Assembly: GCF_021404545.1 (NCBI RefSeq)
Contig: NZ_JAAWWD010000037.1
Span: 49,390 to 113,389 of the forward strand
Direction: 5' to 3'
Source of the DNA: Aestuariivita sp.
GTDB lineage: Bacteria > Pseudomonadota > Alphaproteobacteria > Rhodobacterales > Rhodobacteraceae
DNA: 64,000 nucleotides
Under the pieces are notes generated by a model. That model was not told where the DNA came from. It saw only the letters and a list, made by a program, of their open reading frames with translations, and did no database searches. Numbering within the stretch: position 1 is the first letter of the stretch; every line of letters begins with the position of its first letter. The position numbers were made by a program, and so were the translations under genes. This document shows, piece after piece, positions 37,723 to 46,256 of this stretch.

Positions 37723-38931
37723 ATGAAACGCGTGGTCATAACGGGGGCGGGCACGATCAACGCTCTGGGCCATTCCGTGCCCGAGACACTGGAGGCGATG
37801 CGCGAGGGCCGCTGTGGGATCGGCCCGCTGGAGTTTCGTGACGTGGACCGGCTGGCGATCAAGATCGGCGGGCAGGTGCGCGGGTTCGAGGCCGAGGGCC
37901 GGTTCAACCGCCAGCAGATGGTTCTATACGACCGGTTCACCCAGTTCACCCTGACCGCCGCGAGAGAGGCCATTGGACAGTCGGGGCTGGAGTTTAGCGG
38001 CGAGCTGGCGGCCAGGTCCGGTGTTGTGTTGGGCACGGCAGGGGGTGGCGTCAGTACTTGGGACGACAATTACCGGGTCGTTTATGAAGATGGCAAAAAC
38101 CGGGTGCACCCTTTCGTGGTGCCCAAGCTGATGAACAACGCCGCCGCCAGCCACGTGTCGATGGAATGGAACCTCAAGGGGCCGTCTTTCACTGTGGCCA
38201 CTGCCTGCGCGTCGTCGAACCACGCGATGGCGCAGGCGTTCCAGATGGTCAGATCCGGCATGAGCCCGGCCATGATCACCGGCGGGTCTGAATCGATGCT
38301 TTGCTTTGGCGGGGTCAAGGCCTGGGAAGGGTTGCGCGTGATGTCCAAGGATGTCTGCCGCCCCTTCAGCGCCAACCGCAACGGGATGGTGCAGGGGGAG
38401 GGCGCGGGCGTGTTCGTCTTTGAGGAGTTCGAGCATGCGCGCGCCCGCGGAGCCGAGATCCTGGCCGAGATTGTGGGATTTGCCATGACCTCGGACGCGG
38501 CTGACATCGTGATGCCGTCGAAACAGGGTGCTGCGCGCGCCATGGCGGGGGCGCTTGCGGATGCGGGGGTGAACCAGGATGAGGTGGGCTATATCAACGC
38601 CCATGGCACCGGCACGGCGGCAAATGACAAGACCGAATGCGCAGCGGTGGCTGATGTATTCGGGCCGCATGCGGACAGGCTGATGATCTCATCGACCAAA
38701 TCGATGCATGGGCATCTGATCGGCGGCACCGGTGCGGTCGAGCTTTTGGCCTGCATCATGGCGCTGCGCGACGGTGTGGTGGCGCCGACCATCGGTTATG
38801 AGGAACCCGATCCGGAATGCGCGCTGGATGTGGTCCCGAACGAGGCGCGAGAAGCGAGGGTTGATGTCGCTCTCTCGAACGCGTTTGCCTTCGGCGGTAT
38901 GAATGCGGTGCTCGCCCTGCGGGGTATCTGA
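37723..38931 (+). CDS. beta-ketoacyl-ACP synthase (FabF/NodE-like), specialised
   Basis: 402 residues, condensing enzyme of fatty-acid elongation. The Cys-His-His triad is intact: TVATACASSNHA near residue 168, NAHGTGTAANDKTE, and KSMHGHLIGGTGA. It has a conventional ketosynthase layout with MKRVVITGAGTINALG at the start. Downstream of lpxD and the acyl carrier protein, it probably elongates or tailors an acyl chain for lipid A or another envelope lipid; this role is inferred from position. Confidence 0.88.
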   Translation: MKRVVITGAGTINALGHSVPETLEAMREGRCGIGPLEFRDVDRLAIKIGGQVRGFEAEGRFNRQQMVLYDRFTQFTLTAAREAIGQSGLEFSGELAARSGVVLGTAGGGVSTWDDNYRVVYEDGKNRVHPFVVPKLMNNAAASHVSMEWNLKGPSFTVATACASSNHAMAQAFQMVRSGMSPAMITGGSESMLCFGGVKAWEGLRVMSKDVCRPFSANRNGMVQGEGAGVFVFEEFEHARARGAEILAEIVGFAMTSDAADIVMPSKQGAARAMAGALADAGVNQDEVGYINAHGTGTAANDKTECAAVADVFGPHADRLMISSTKSMHGHLIGGTGAVELLACIMALRDGVVAPTIGYEEPDPECALDVVPNEAREARVDVALSNAFAFGGMNAVLALRGI

Positions 38932-38942
38932 CGGCCCGATAC

Positions 38943-38969
38943 AAAACCGCCCAAGCAGCGCATGGGCGG
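38943..38969 (-). terminator. terminator of ialB
   Basis: Stem CCGCCCA (38947-38953) pairs with TGGGCGG (38963-38969). On the minus strand it is followed by a short TTTTGT tract. It lies just after the ialB stop, between convergent genes, and may serve both. Confidence 0.55.
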
Positions 38970-38989
38970 GCAGTCGCGTGGTCAACGGC

Positions 38990-39595
38990 TCAGTTGGCAG
39001 GCACCACGTCAACCGCGTCATAGGCTGCTGTGAACCCGGTAAGCGACATCGGCAATTGCACAAGCTGATCCGGCGCAGGCGCCGGTACGATGGTCAGCGT
39101 CGCGGCATTGCCGCGCCGGAAGGCTGTGATGTCTTCCTCGGTAAATCCGACCTGTGCGATACAGCCCAGCGGATTGCAGAACGAAAAGTTGTACCGTTTG
39201 CCGCTGCCGCCATCGACCGCCACGGTGACCTGTGCTGTCAGCAGCGTCTCCAGCGGGACAACGATGGTTCCGCCCGCGACCGCCTGACCACCCCCTTCAA
39301 GGCGAAAGATCGAAACTTCGGCCGTGGGGTTGCCCTGATCGTCCGACAGCACCTGAAGCATTGAGCACGGGTCTTCCTCGGCATTGGTCTTGATGCAGGC
39401 CAGATCCCAATCCCCGAATTGTTCTTTGGAGTAGCGCTCCCCCAACTGCGGCCCGTCTCCGACCGGTTGCCCGAGGTCCAGCTGTGCCGCAGCGCCGGAA
39501 TCGGAGGTGTCCTGCTCGGTTGTGTCTTGCGCGGCCAGCGGCGCGGCAAGGGCAAGCAAGGTGATGGTCGACAGGGGGATCAGATGTTTGAGCAT
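38990..39595 (-). CDS. invasion-associated locus B (IalB) family protein
   Basis: 201 residues from the ATG at 39595; a GTG 15 bases earlier is possible. Signal peptide (LIPLSTITLLALAAPLAAQ) then a linker and the IalB domain: FGDWDLACIKTNAEEDPCSM, VSIFRLEGGG, CNPLGCIAQVGF. Family members are secreted or periplasmic; in Bartonella IalB aids erythrocyte invasion, while in free-living bacteria the role is unknown. A promoter and leader hairpin lie upstream. Confidence 0.85.
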   Translation of the reverse strand: MLKHLIPLSTITLLALAAPLAAQDTTEQDTSDSGAAAQLDLGQPVGDGPQLGERYSKEQFGDWDLACIKTNAEEDPCSMLQVLSDDQGNPTAEVSIFRLEGGGQAVAGGTIVVPLETLLTAQVTVAVDGGSGKRYNFSFCNPLGCIAQVGFTEEDITAFRRGNAATLTIVPAPAPDQLVQLPMSLTGFTAAYDAVDVVPAN

Positions 39596-39732
39596 TGGGG
39601 GTCTCGTCACTGCGTCGGTTGCGTTGGCTTTCGTCTAGCATGACCGTCGGGCGGTGTCAGGCCGGATTTACCCGATCGGCGGTCAAATCCACATCAGGGC
39701 CACAAGGTCGGCGGCGCCCGGATTTGCAAAAC

Positions 39733-39762
39733 AAAAAAAGAGGACCGAAACCGATCCTCTTT
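39733..39762 (-). terminator. intrinsic terminator in the ialB leader region
   Basis: Eight-base-pair stem (39737-39744 with 39755-39762), reading AAAGAGGA on both strands, followed on the minus strand by a run of seven T residues. It lies between a good minus-strand promoter and ialB, so it either ends a ~70-base RNA or attenuates ialB. Confidence 0.7.
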
Positions 39763-39808
39763 CAATATTGTTCTCCCCGTCGGACTGGCCGACTTAGTTA
39801 TTGCGCAA

Positions 39809-39837
39809 ACGTTACGAAAGGGCAGGCCATCGGTCAA
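39809..39837 (-). promoter_or_regulatory. promoter for a short RNA or for ialB
   Basis: On the minus strand: -35 TTGACC (39832-39837), exactly 17-base spacer, -10 TAACGT (39809-39814). The expected start is near 39802. The transcript would reach the terminator at 39733 after about 70 bases; read-through would reach ialB. Confidence 0.55.
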
Positions 39838-39921
39838 CCGCGATTGCCGGATTTTTTGGTCAATTCACCGGAATTATGCAGGAATATTCACGCGTTAATC
39901 AGTTTTCTTTGACCATTGGAT

Positions 39922-40015
39922 AAAAAAAGCCGCACCCGAAGGTGCGGCCAGTCTGACAGGGAGGAAGTCCGTCCGCCCCTTCAAGCAGGGGCGAACCACA
40001 AAGACTATGGCAGGG
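39922..40015 (-). ncRNA. candidate small RNA with CUUCCUCCC motif
   Basis: On the minus strand, a six-base-pair hairpin (GCCCCT, loop, AGGGGC), then a single-stranded stretch containing CTTCCTCCC. It ends in a strong terminator: GCCGCACC, loop TTCG, GGTGCGGC (39929-39948) and seven T residues. No gene on the minus strand ends here, so the terminator needs its own transcript. Pyrimidine-rich anti-Shine-Dalgarno motifs like this occur in known alphaproteobacterial small RNAs. The 5' end is approximate because no clear promoter was found. Confidence 0.45.
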
Positions 40016-40074
40016 AATGGTTAAGACTGTATGTTCATTTCAGCCGATCTTTCTAAGGCAAAAGGGGCAAGGCT

Positions 40075-41616
40075 GTGCGGGACGGGGTATTCATCGGCGG
40101 TGGCGGGCCGGATTACGGCGAAGGCCAAGCGCTTGCGCTGAAATATGCCAACCGGCACGGGTTGATTGCCGGGGCCACGGGCACGGGAAAGACCGTGACA
40201 TTGCAGATCCTGGCCGAGGGGTTCTCGGCCGCAGGTGTGCCGGTCGTCCTCTCGGATGTGAAAGGCGATCTATCCGGCCTCGCCAAGGCAGGAACGGCAA
40301 CCCACAAGCTGCACGGGCCTTTTACAGACCGTGCAGCGACGATTGGGTTTGACGATTTCTCCTATGCCGCCTTTCCGGTCACCTTCTGGGATCTCTTCGG
40401 TGAACAGGGCCATTCCGTGCGCACCACCGTGTCCGAGATGGGGCCGCTGTTGTTGTCGCGCCTGCTGGAATTGACCGAAGCGCAGGAGGGGATCCTCAAT
40501 ATCGCCTTCCGGCTCGCCGACGAGGAAGGGCTGCCACTGCTCGATCTCAAGGATCTGCAGGCGCTCCTGGTCTGGACCGGGGAAAACCGGGACAGGCTCT
40601 TGCTGCGCTATGGCAATATCTCGGTGGCATCCATCGGCGCGATCCAGCGGCGCCTGCTGGTGCTGGAAAACCAGGGCGGGGCGGGGTTCTTTGGCGAACC
40701 GGCGCTGGTGCTGGCCGATCTGATGCGGATGGGTCCGGATGGGCGCGGGGCGGTGAACATCATCGCCGCGGACAGGCTGATGACGGCACCGGGGCTATAT
40801 GCCACCTTCCTGCTCTGGCTGCTGTCGGAACTCTTTGAAGAGCTGCCAGAGGTGGGCGATCCGGACAAACCGCGCCTGGTGTTTTTCTTTGACGAGGCGC
40901 ATCTGCTTTTTGACGATGCGCCCAAGGTGCTGATCGACAAGGTCGAACAGGTGGCCCGTCTGATCCGCTCCAAGGGGGTGGGGGTGTTCTTTATCACCCA
41001 GAGCCCCGCCGATGTGCCCGAAGATATCCTGGGCCAGCTTGGCAATCGCATCCAGCATGCGTTGCGCGCCTTTACCGCGCGGGATCGCAAGAACCTGCGA
41101 TTGGCGGCGGAGACTTATCGCGAAAACCCCCGCTTCTCGACAGAGGAGGCAATCCGGGAGGTCGGCGTGGGCGAGGCCGTGACCTCCATGCTCCAGAAAA
41201 AGGGCGTGCCGGGCATCGTCGAACGCACGCTGATCCGCCCCCCGTCCTCGCAATTGGGCCCGATCACTCAGGCCGAGCGCGCCGCGATCCTGGCACAGTC
41301 GGATCTGGCCGGGAAATACGATGCGGCGGTGGATCGCATATCCGCTTATGAGATGCTGGCAAAACGCGCCGAGGCCGCCGCGCAGGAAGCAGAACAGGCC
41401 GAAGCGAAAGCCCAAGACCTGGCACCCGCATTTCGCGAGTTCAATGCGGCCCGGCGCTATTCTGGAACACGGATTGCCCGATCAAGTGCGCGCCGGACCG
41501 GGAAAGGCTCAAGCTTTGGTGAGGCGATGACAAAAATGGTCGTCAAGGAACTCACCGGCACCACGGGGCGCCGCCTTGTGCGCGGCATCCTCGGTGGGCT
41601 CTTCAAGGGGCGCTAA
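40075..41616 (+). CDS. HerA-like helicase-domain ATPase (DUF853, YjgR-like)
   Basis: 513 residues from a GTG start. RecA-like ATPase of the HerA/FtsK superfamily: Walker A GATGTGKT near residue 33, Walker B VFFFDEAHLLF near residue 275, then FITQSPADVPEDILGQLGNR. A helical region rich in Ala/Glu/Lys (YEMLAKRAEAAAQEAEQAEA) and a basic C-terminus end the protein. The cellular role of DUF853 proteins is not settled; DNA translocation or processing is likely from the fold. Confidence 0.88.
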   Translation: MRDGVFIGGGGPDYGEGQALALKYANRHGLIAGATGTGKTVTLQILAEGFSAAGVPVVLSDVKGDLSGLAKAGTATHKLHGPFTDRAATIGFDDFSYAAFPVTFWDLFGEQGHSVRTTVSEMGPLLLSRLLELTEAQEGILNIAFRLADEEGLPLLDLKDLQALLVWTGENRDRLLLRYGNISVASIGAIQRRLLVLENQGGAGFFGEPALVLADLMRMGPDGRGAVNIIAADRLMTAPGLYATFLLWLLSELFEELPEVGDPDKPRLVFFFDEAHLLFDDAPKVLIDKVEQVARLIRSKGVGVFFITQSPADVPEDILGQLGNRIQHALRAFTARDRKNLRLAAETYRENPRFSTEEAIREVGVGEAVTSMLQKKGVPGIVERTLIRPPSSQLGPITQAERAAILAQSDLAGKYDAAVDRISAYEMLAKRAEAAAQEAEQAEAKAQDLAPAFREFNAARRYSGTRIARSSARRTGKGSSFGEAMTKMVVKELTGTTGRRLVRGILGGLFKGR

Positions 41617-41631
41617 GACCCGCCCCTCGGC

Positions 41632-41682
41632 TTCTTCTCTTTCGAAATACCGGCGGGGGGGGTGGGGGGCAGGCCCCCCACC
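41632..41682 (+). repeat. dispersed terminator-like repeat, copy B
   Basis: Starts with CTTCTTCTCTTTCGAAATAC, then a C/G run and a hairpin (GGTGGGGGG 41661-41669 with CCCCCCACC 41674-41682). It is the inverted counterpart of the copy at 7570-7620. It sits between the convergent ends of the HerA-like gene and livM, where a bidirectional terminator would be expected. Confidence 0.75.
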
Positions 41683-41705
41683 ACGGCCCGCAAAAGGACG
41701 GCACG

Positions 41706-43010
41706 CTATTTCTCGGGGATCAGCCCGCGCGGGGAAAACCGCAACACCAAAAGCAGGATCAGTCCCATGGTCAGCAGGCGCATATGCGCGGCACTATCCA
41801 TAAGATGCTCTTTCAGCCAGTTACCATCGGCCATGCCCGCAGTCATCGTCTCCATCAGGAACAGGCCCATCGGTTCCACCTGAACCCACAGGAACCAGAT
41901 CAGAAACCCGCCCAGCACGGCCCCGAAATTGTTCCCCGATCCGCCTACGATCACCATGACCCAGACCAGGAAGGTAAAGCGCAGCGGCTGATATGTCCCT
42001 GGCGTCAACTGCCCGTCAAGCGTGGTCATCATTGCACCGGCGATCCCGCAAATGGCTGAACCCAGGATGAAGATCTGCAAATGGCGCGCGGTCACATCCT
42101 TGCCCATCGCCTCGGCCGCGACCTCGTTGTCGCGAATGGCGCGCATCATCCGGCCCCAGGGGCTCTTGAGCGCCAATTGCGCCATCACCAGCAGGATCAC
42201 CAGTACCACGGCAAACAGGATCGAATAGTTGAGTTTCACAAAGATCGACGAGGCGGTTACCGGATCCAATCCCAGATCCGTGACGTTTTCGACAAAGCCG
42301 GGATCGTTCTGCAAATCGACCTCAAAGGGCACAGGCCGGGGCAGGCCAATCACGTTCTTCACCCCCCGAGAGAGCCAATCCTCGTTTTTCAGAACCGCGA
42401 TGATGATCTCGGCAATGCCCAGCGTGGCAATCGCCAGATAATCCGACCGCAGGCCCAGGGCGGTCTTGCCGATGACCCAGGCCGCGCCGGCGGCCAAAAG
42501 CCCGCCCACCGGCCAGGCCAGAAGCACCGGCAGGCCCAGCCCACCCAGATACCCGGTATTGGCGGGGTTGATATCCTCGATCGCCTCAACCGACGGATCA
42601 AAGACCGACCGATAAAGGATGAACCCGCCGATCAGCACCGCCAGAACCGTCGCCGTTCGCACGCGCCCCGGCGCCATGCGCGTCGTGACCAGAACCGCTG
42701 CCGTGATCGTGGCCGCCCCCAGAACAAGGCCCAGCAGAACGCCCACGCCGCCCGCGGCCCAGGCATCGCCGACAGGCTCCATCGAGATCAGGACCGCCGC
42801 GAGACCGCCAAGCGCCACAAAGCCCATCACCCCGACATTGAAAAGCCCCGCAAACCCCCATTGCAGGTTCACTCCAAGCGCCATGATGGCCGAGATCAGC
42901 CCCATGTTCAGGATCAACAGGGCCGAGTTCCAGCTTTGCGAAAATCCGGTGATCGCGATCAGCGCCGCGACAACGGCAAAAAGCCCGGTGTTCTTGAGGG
43001 TCTCGTTCAT
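41706..43010 (-). CDS. livM: branched-chain amino-acid ABC transporter permease LivM
   Basis: 434 residues, about 10 membrane helices, with the LivM signature SPWGRMMRAIRDNEVAAEAMGKDV near residue 305 and AGAMMTTLDGQLTPGTYQPL after it (each quoted within family-conserved parts). It is somewhat longer than typical LivM because of an extra hydrophobic region after the first helices. Forms the inner-membrane channel with LivH. It overlaps livH by 4 bases and is the last gene of the operon. Confidence 0.92.
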   Translation of the reverse strand: MNETLKNTGLFAVVAALIAITGFSQSWNSALLILNMGLISAIMALGVNLQWGFAGLFNVGVMGFVALGGLAAVLISMEPVGDAWAAGGVGVLLGLVLGAATITAAVLVTTRMAPGRVRTATVLAVLIGGFILYRSVFDPSVEAIEDINPANTGYLGGLGLPVLLAWPVGGLLAAGAAWVIGKTALGLRSDYLAIATLGIAEIIIAVLKNEDWLSRGVKNVIGLPRPVPFEVDLQNDPGFVENVTDLGLDPVTASSIFVKLNYSILFAVVLVILLVMAQLALKSPWGRMMRAIRDNEVAAEAMGKDVTARHLQIFILGSAICGIAGAMMTTLDGQLTPGTYQPLRFTFLVWVMVIVGGSGNNFGAVLGGFLIWFLWVQVEPMGLFLMETMTAGMADGNWLKEHLMDSAAHMRLLTMGLILLLVLRFSPRGLIPEK

Positions 43011-44017
43011 ACCGCTTTCCCCTTGAAAAGGCCGGTGGGCCGGAACAGCAGCACGATCAGCAGGATCACAAAGCTGACCGCGAATTTGTAATCGGTGGAC
43101 AAGAGCTGCACCAATCCGTCAGGCTCCAGCGCCTCGGGCAAGAGATAGGTCGCGACCTTTTTCCAGGCATAGGTGATCGTCACTTCCGAAAAGGCAATCA
43201 CGAACCCACCCGCGATCGCCCCCACCGGACTGCCCAGACCGCCCACGATGGCTGCGGCAAAGATCGGCAGCAAGAGCTGGAAATAGGTGAAGGGTTTGAA
43301 ACTCTTGTCCAGCCCGTAAAGCACCCCCGCGATTGTCGCGAGCCCCGCCACCAGCATCCAGGTATAAAGCACCACACGCTCGGGGTTGATCCCCGAGAGG
43401 AGTGCGAGATCCTCGTTATCGGAATAGGCACGCATCGACTTGCCCGTCCGCGTGCGGTTGAGAAACCAGAACAGCGCGATGACCACAACCACCGCCGTGA
43501 CGATGGTAATCCCTTGGGATGTGCGAAAGGCCAGCCCCTCGCTCAGCCCGGTCATCTCGCGAAAGGTGCGTGCCGAGATGATGAACCGTTCGCCATCGGC
43601 AAAGCGCTGGTCATCCGGCCCGATCACGAAGCGCACCAGCCCGTTCATGATGAACATGATCCCCATCGACACGATCACCAGGATCACCGGCTTGGCCTTT
43701 TGCGCGCGGTAGAATTTATAGACCGCCTTGTCGGTCAGCACCAACAGCGCGATGCAGCCCAAAATCCCGAAGGGCAGCGCCAAAAGGGCCGTGGGCAGCG
43801 GCCCCAGACTGATCCCCAGCGATTGCATCCACCAGGTCACCAGAATGGTCACCATCGCGCCAAAGGCCATGGTGTCGCCATGGGCAAAATTGGAGAACCG
43901 CAGGATCCCGTAGATCAGCGTCACGCCAAGCGCGCCAAGGGCCAGCTGGCTGCCATAGGCAATGGCCGGGATCAGCACGAAATTGGAAAGCGCCACAATG
44001 GCGTTCAGAACATCCAT
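43007..44017 (-). CDS. livH: branched-chain amino-acid ABC transporter permease LivH
   Basis: 336 residues, about 8-9 membrane helices. Family motifs: QLALGALGVTLIYGILRFSN near the start, MRAYSDNEDLALLSGINPER in the cytoplasmic loop and AIVGGLGSPVGAIAGG near the end. It is the channel partner of LivM. Starts directly after the small exported protein gene. Confidence 0.93.
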   Translation of the reverse strand: MDVLNAIVALSNFVLIPAIAYGSQLALGALGVTLIYGILRFSNFAHGDTMAFGAMVTILVTWWMQSLGISLGPLPTALLALPFGILGCIALLVLTDKAVYKFYRAQKAKPVILVIVSMGIMFIMNGLVRFVIGPDDQRFADGERFIISARTFREMTGLSEGLAFRTSQGITIVTAVVVVIALFWFLNRTRTGKSMRAYSDNEDLALLSGINPERVVLYTWMLVAGLATIAGVLYGLDKSFKPFTYFQLLLPIFAAAIVGGLGSPVGAIAGGFVIAFSEVTITYAWKKVATYLLPEALEPDGLVQLLSTDYKFAVSFVILLIVLLFRPTGLFKGKAV

Positions 44018-44018
44018 A

Positions 44019-44390
44019 TCATATTTCCTTGCACTGTCCGATCCCGTTCATGACGCCGATGCGGCCATCGCTCATAACGCTATGCGCCGAGACGGCGAGG
44101 TCGCCATCGGGGCTCAATGTCGCCAGCGCGGTAAATCCCGGTGTCTCCACAATCCCGGCCCAGGCACCGGGAAAGGGCTGCCCTGACGCGCGCGCAATGA
44201 GCGCGCCTTGCGGCAGAAAGACAATGATGCTTTCGGGGGTCACATCAATCGCGAAAGGCGCGGGCTGCTCGCAGGTCCCGTCGATGCAAAGCTCCGCCAT
44301 CTGGCAAGTCAGGCGCAAGGGAGGCTCATCTGCCGACGCATCGCCTGGAATGCTACAGAGACCCATCAGCAGAGCCAGCGCCGGGGTCAT
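44019..44390 (-). CDS. small exported protein inside the liv operon, unknown function
   Basis: 123 residues from the ATG at 44390, chosen because a GGAGG site lies 7 bases upstream and a signal peptide follows directly (MTPALALLMGLCSIPGDASA). A longer start at 44480 would overlap the livF stop (ATGA) but place the signal peptide internally. The mature part has cysteines (LTCQMAELCIDGTCEQP) that could form disulfides. I do not recognise the family. Its place between livF and livH suggests a link to the transporter, but this is unproven. Confidence 0.65.
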   Translation of the reverse strand: MTPALALLMGLCSIPGDASADEPPLRLTCQMAELCIDGTCEQPAPFAIDVTPESIIVFLPQGALIARASGQPFPGAWAGIVETPGFTALATLSPDGDLAVSAHSVMSDGRIGVMNGIGQCKEI

Positions 44391-44479
44391 GCCAGAGCCT
44401 CCGGCACGGCGCATCGCCCGCGAAAGAACTGTCCGGAGCTGACATTCCCACGTCGACGCTATGACAAGAGCCACCCGCA

Positions 44480-45304
44480 TCAGCCCCCCAGAAAGCTCTT
44501 GCGCACGTCCGGATCGGCCAACAGCTCCTTGCCCGTCCCGGTATAGGCATTGCGCCCCTGCACCAGCACATAGCCCTTATCGGCAATCTCCAGCGCCTGG
44601 CGCGCATTCTGCTCCACCATCAGGATCGGGATGCCGGTGCGCGCCACCTCGATGATCCGGTCAAACAGCTCATCCATCACGATGGGGCTGACACCTGCGG
44701 TCGGCTCATCCAGCATCAAGACCTTGGGCTGGGTCATCAGCGCGCGGCCCACCGCCACCTGCTGGCGCTGCCCGCCCGACAGCTCGCCCGCCGCCTGAAG
44801 CCGCTTTTCCTTGAGGATCGGAAACAGATCATAAACCTGCGCCATGGTGGTCGAGATATCGTCGCGCCGGATAAAGGCGCCCATCTCAAGGTTCTCCTCC
44901 ACCGTCATCGAGGTGAAGATGTTCGAAGTCTGCGGCACAAACCCCATCCCCTTGACCACCCGGTCCTGCGGCGACAGGCTCGTGATATCCTCCCCATCCA
45001 ACCTGACCGACCCCTGGCGCACATCCAGCATGCCGAAAATCGCCTTCATCGCGGTGGATTTGCCCGCCCCGTTGGGCCCCACGATCACCGCGATCTCGCC
45101 GGGGTTCACCGCCACCGTGCAGTCATGCAGGATATCGGGCCCCTTGCCATAGCCACCGGTCATGGTGTCGCCGATCAGGAACGCCTCGGTCGTGTTCATC
45201 GCGCTCCCCGTTCCGGGAGACGCCACCAACGTGCCAACACCCTTGGGGTTGGCGATCGAGGCATCCTTGTTGCCCCGGCTGTCGTGATAGGGGTTGTCGC
45301 TCAT
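44480..45304 (-). CDS. livF: branched-chain amino-acid ABC transporter ATPase LivF
   Basis: 274 residues. Walker A GPNGAGKSTAMKAIFG, signature LSGGQRQQVAVGRAL, Walker B VLMLDEPTAGVSP and the switch-histidine region have their LivF-typical form (ILMVEQNARQALEIAD). The ~35 residues before MNTTEAFLIGD are an unusual polar extension, so the true start could be the ATG at 45199. It powers LivHM together with LivG. Confidence 0.92.
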   Translation of the reverse strand: MSDNPYHDSRGNKDASIANPKGVGTLVASPGTGSAMNTTEAFLIGDTMTGGYGKGPDILHDCTVAVNPGEIAVIVGPNGAGKSTAMKAIFGMLDVRQGSVRLDGEDITSLSPQDRVVKGMGFVPQTSNIFTSMTVEENLEMGAFIRRDDISTTMAQVYDLFPILKEKRLQAAGELSGGQRQQVAVGRALMTQPKVLMLDEPTAGVSPIVMDELFDRIIEVARTGIPILMVEQNARQALEIADKGYVLVQGRNAYTGTGKELLADPDVRKSFLGG

Positions 45305-45317
45305 GTCCAGGCCCCTG

Positions 45318-45366
45318 TCTTCTTCTGGCTGGAAATATCCCGGGGGTGCGGGGGCAGCGCCCCCGC
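45318..45366 (+). repeat. dispersed terminator-like repeat, copy C
   Basis: TCTTCTTCTGG, an AAATAT core and a GCGGGGGC/GCCCCCGC hairpin (45348-45355 with 45359-45366). It lies in the 97-base gap between livG and livF inside an operon, so it may reduce but not stop transcription. Confidence 0.65.
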
Positions 45367-45401
45367 GCCTGTCGGACAGGCGCAGCCTGTTCGAAATCTC
45401 A

Positions 45402-46184
45402 TCATGCCCCCACCTTGTCCTTGTTCTTCAGCCCGGTGCCCAGATAGGCCTCGATCACCTGGTCATTGGCCTTGATCTCATCGAGCGTCCCTTCGGCCAG
45501 CACCCGGCCTTCCGCCATACAGATCACCGGATCGCAGATCTTGCCGATGAAATCCATGTCATGCTCGATCACGACAAAGGTATAGCCGCGCTCTGAATTG
45601 AGCCGCAGGATCGCGTCGCCGATGGTGTTCAGAAGGGTTCGGTTGACCCCGGCGCCGACCTCGTCCAGGAACACGATCTTGGCATCCACCATCATGGTCC
45701 GGCCCAGCTCCAGCAGCTTCTTCTGCCCGCCCGAAACCTGGCCGGCCTTATGCTCGGCCAGATGTTCGATGGTGAGAAACTCCAGCACCTCATCGGCCTT
45801 GGCGCGCAGCGCACGCTCTTCCTCGGCAATGCGCTTGCGGCCAAACCAGGTGTTCCACAGCGTCTCGCCCGATTGCGCGCCGGGCACCATCATCAGGTTT
45901 TCGCGGCACGACATCGACGAAAACTCATGCGCGATCTGGAAGGTTCTGAGCAGCCCCTTGTGAAACAGCTCATGCGGAGGAAGGCCGGTGATATCCTCGC
46001 CCATCATCCGCACCGTGCCCGAGGTTGGCGGAAGAACGCCCGCGATGACGTTGAACAGCGTCGTCTTTCCCGCCCCGTTTGGACCGATCAAACCGGTGAT
46101 CGAGCCTTCGGCGATCGACAGGGTCGCCCCATCCACGGCATGAAAGCCGCCAAAATGCTTGTGTATGTCATCGACAATAATCAT
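45402..46184 (-). CDS. livG: branched-chain amino-acid ABC transporter ATPase LivG
   Basis: 260 residues from the ATG at 46184; a TTG 42 bases upstream would add a linker without homology. Walker A GPNGAGKTTLFNVIAG, LivG-type LLRTFQIAHEFSSMS, signature VSGGQKKLLELGRTM, Walker B KIVFLDEVGAGVN and VIEHDMDFIGKICD. It pairs with LivF to drive LivHM. Confidence 0.93.
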   Translation of the reverse strand: MIIVDDIHKHFGGFHAVDGATLSIAEGSITGLIGPNGAGKTTLFNVIAGVLPPTSGTVRMMGEDITGLPPHELFHKGLLRTFQIAHEFSSMSCRENLMMVPGAQSGETLWNTWFGRKRIAEEERALRAKADEVLEFLTIEHLAEHKAGQVSGGQKKLLELGRTMMVDAKIVFLDEVGAGVNRTLLNTIGDAILRLNSERGYTFVVIEHDMDFIGKICDPVICMAEGRVLAEGTLDEIKANDQVIEAYLGTGLKNKDKVGA

Positions 46185-46227
46185 CGCACCCCCAATGCCC
46201 GGTTTGCCCGGTGCTTTATTGGCCAAA

Positions 46228-46256
46228 GCGGCCCGAACCGCCGGGGTTCGGGCCGC
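46228..46256 (-). terminator. strong hairpin between livK and livG
   Basis: Twelve-base-pair GC-rich stem (GCGGCCCGAACC at 46228-46239 pairing with 46245-46256, five-base loop), with only a short TTT on the minus strand. Such hairpins after binding-protein genes usually stabilise that message or cut read-through, giving more LivK than transporter. Confidence 0.6.

Larger units (their letters stand above)
39596..40074. other. non-coding region with two minus-strand terminator-ended transcripts
   Basis: 479 bp between ialB and the HerA-like gene with no coding sequence, but with a promoter, two strong hairpins each followed by seven T residues on the minus strand, and a TTAACCAT motif. These are listed separately. 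Confidence 0.6.
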
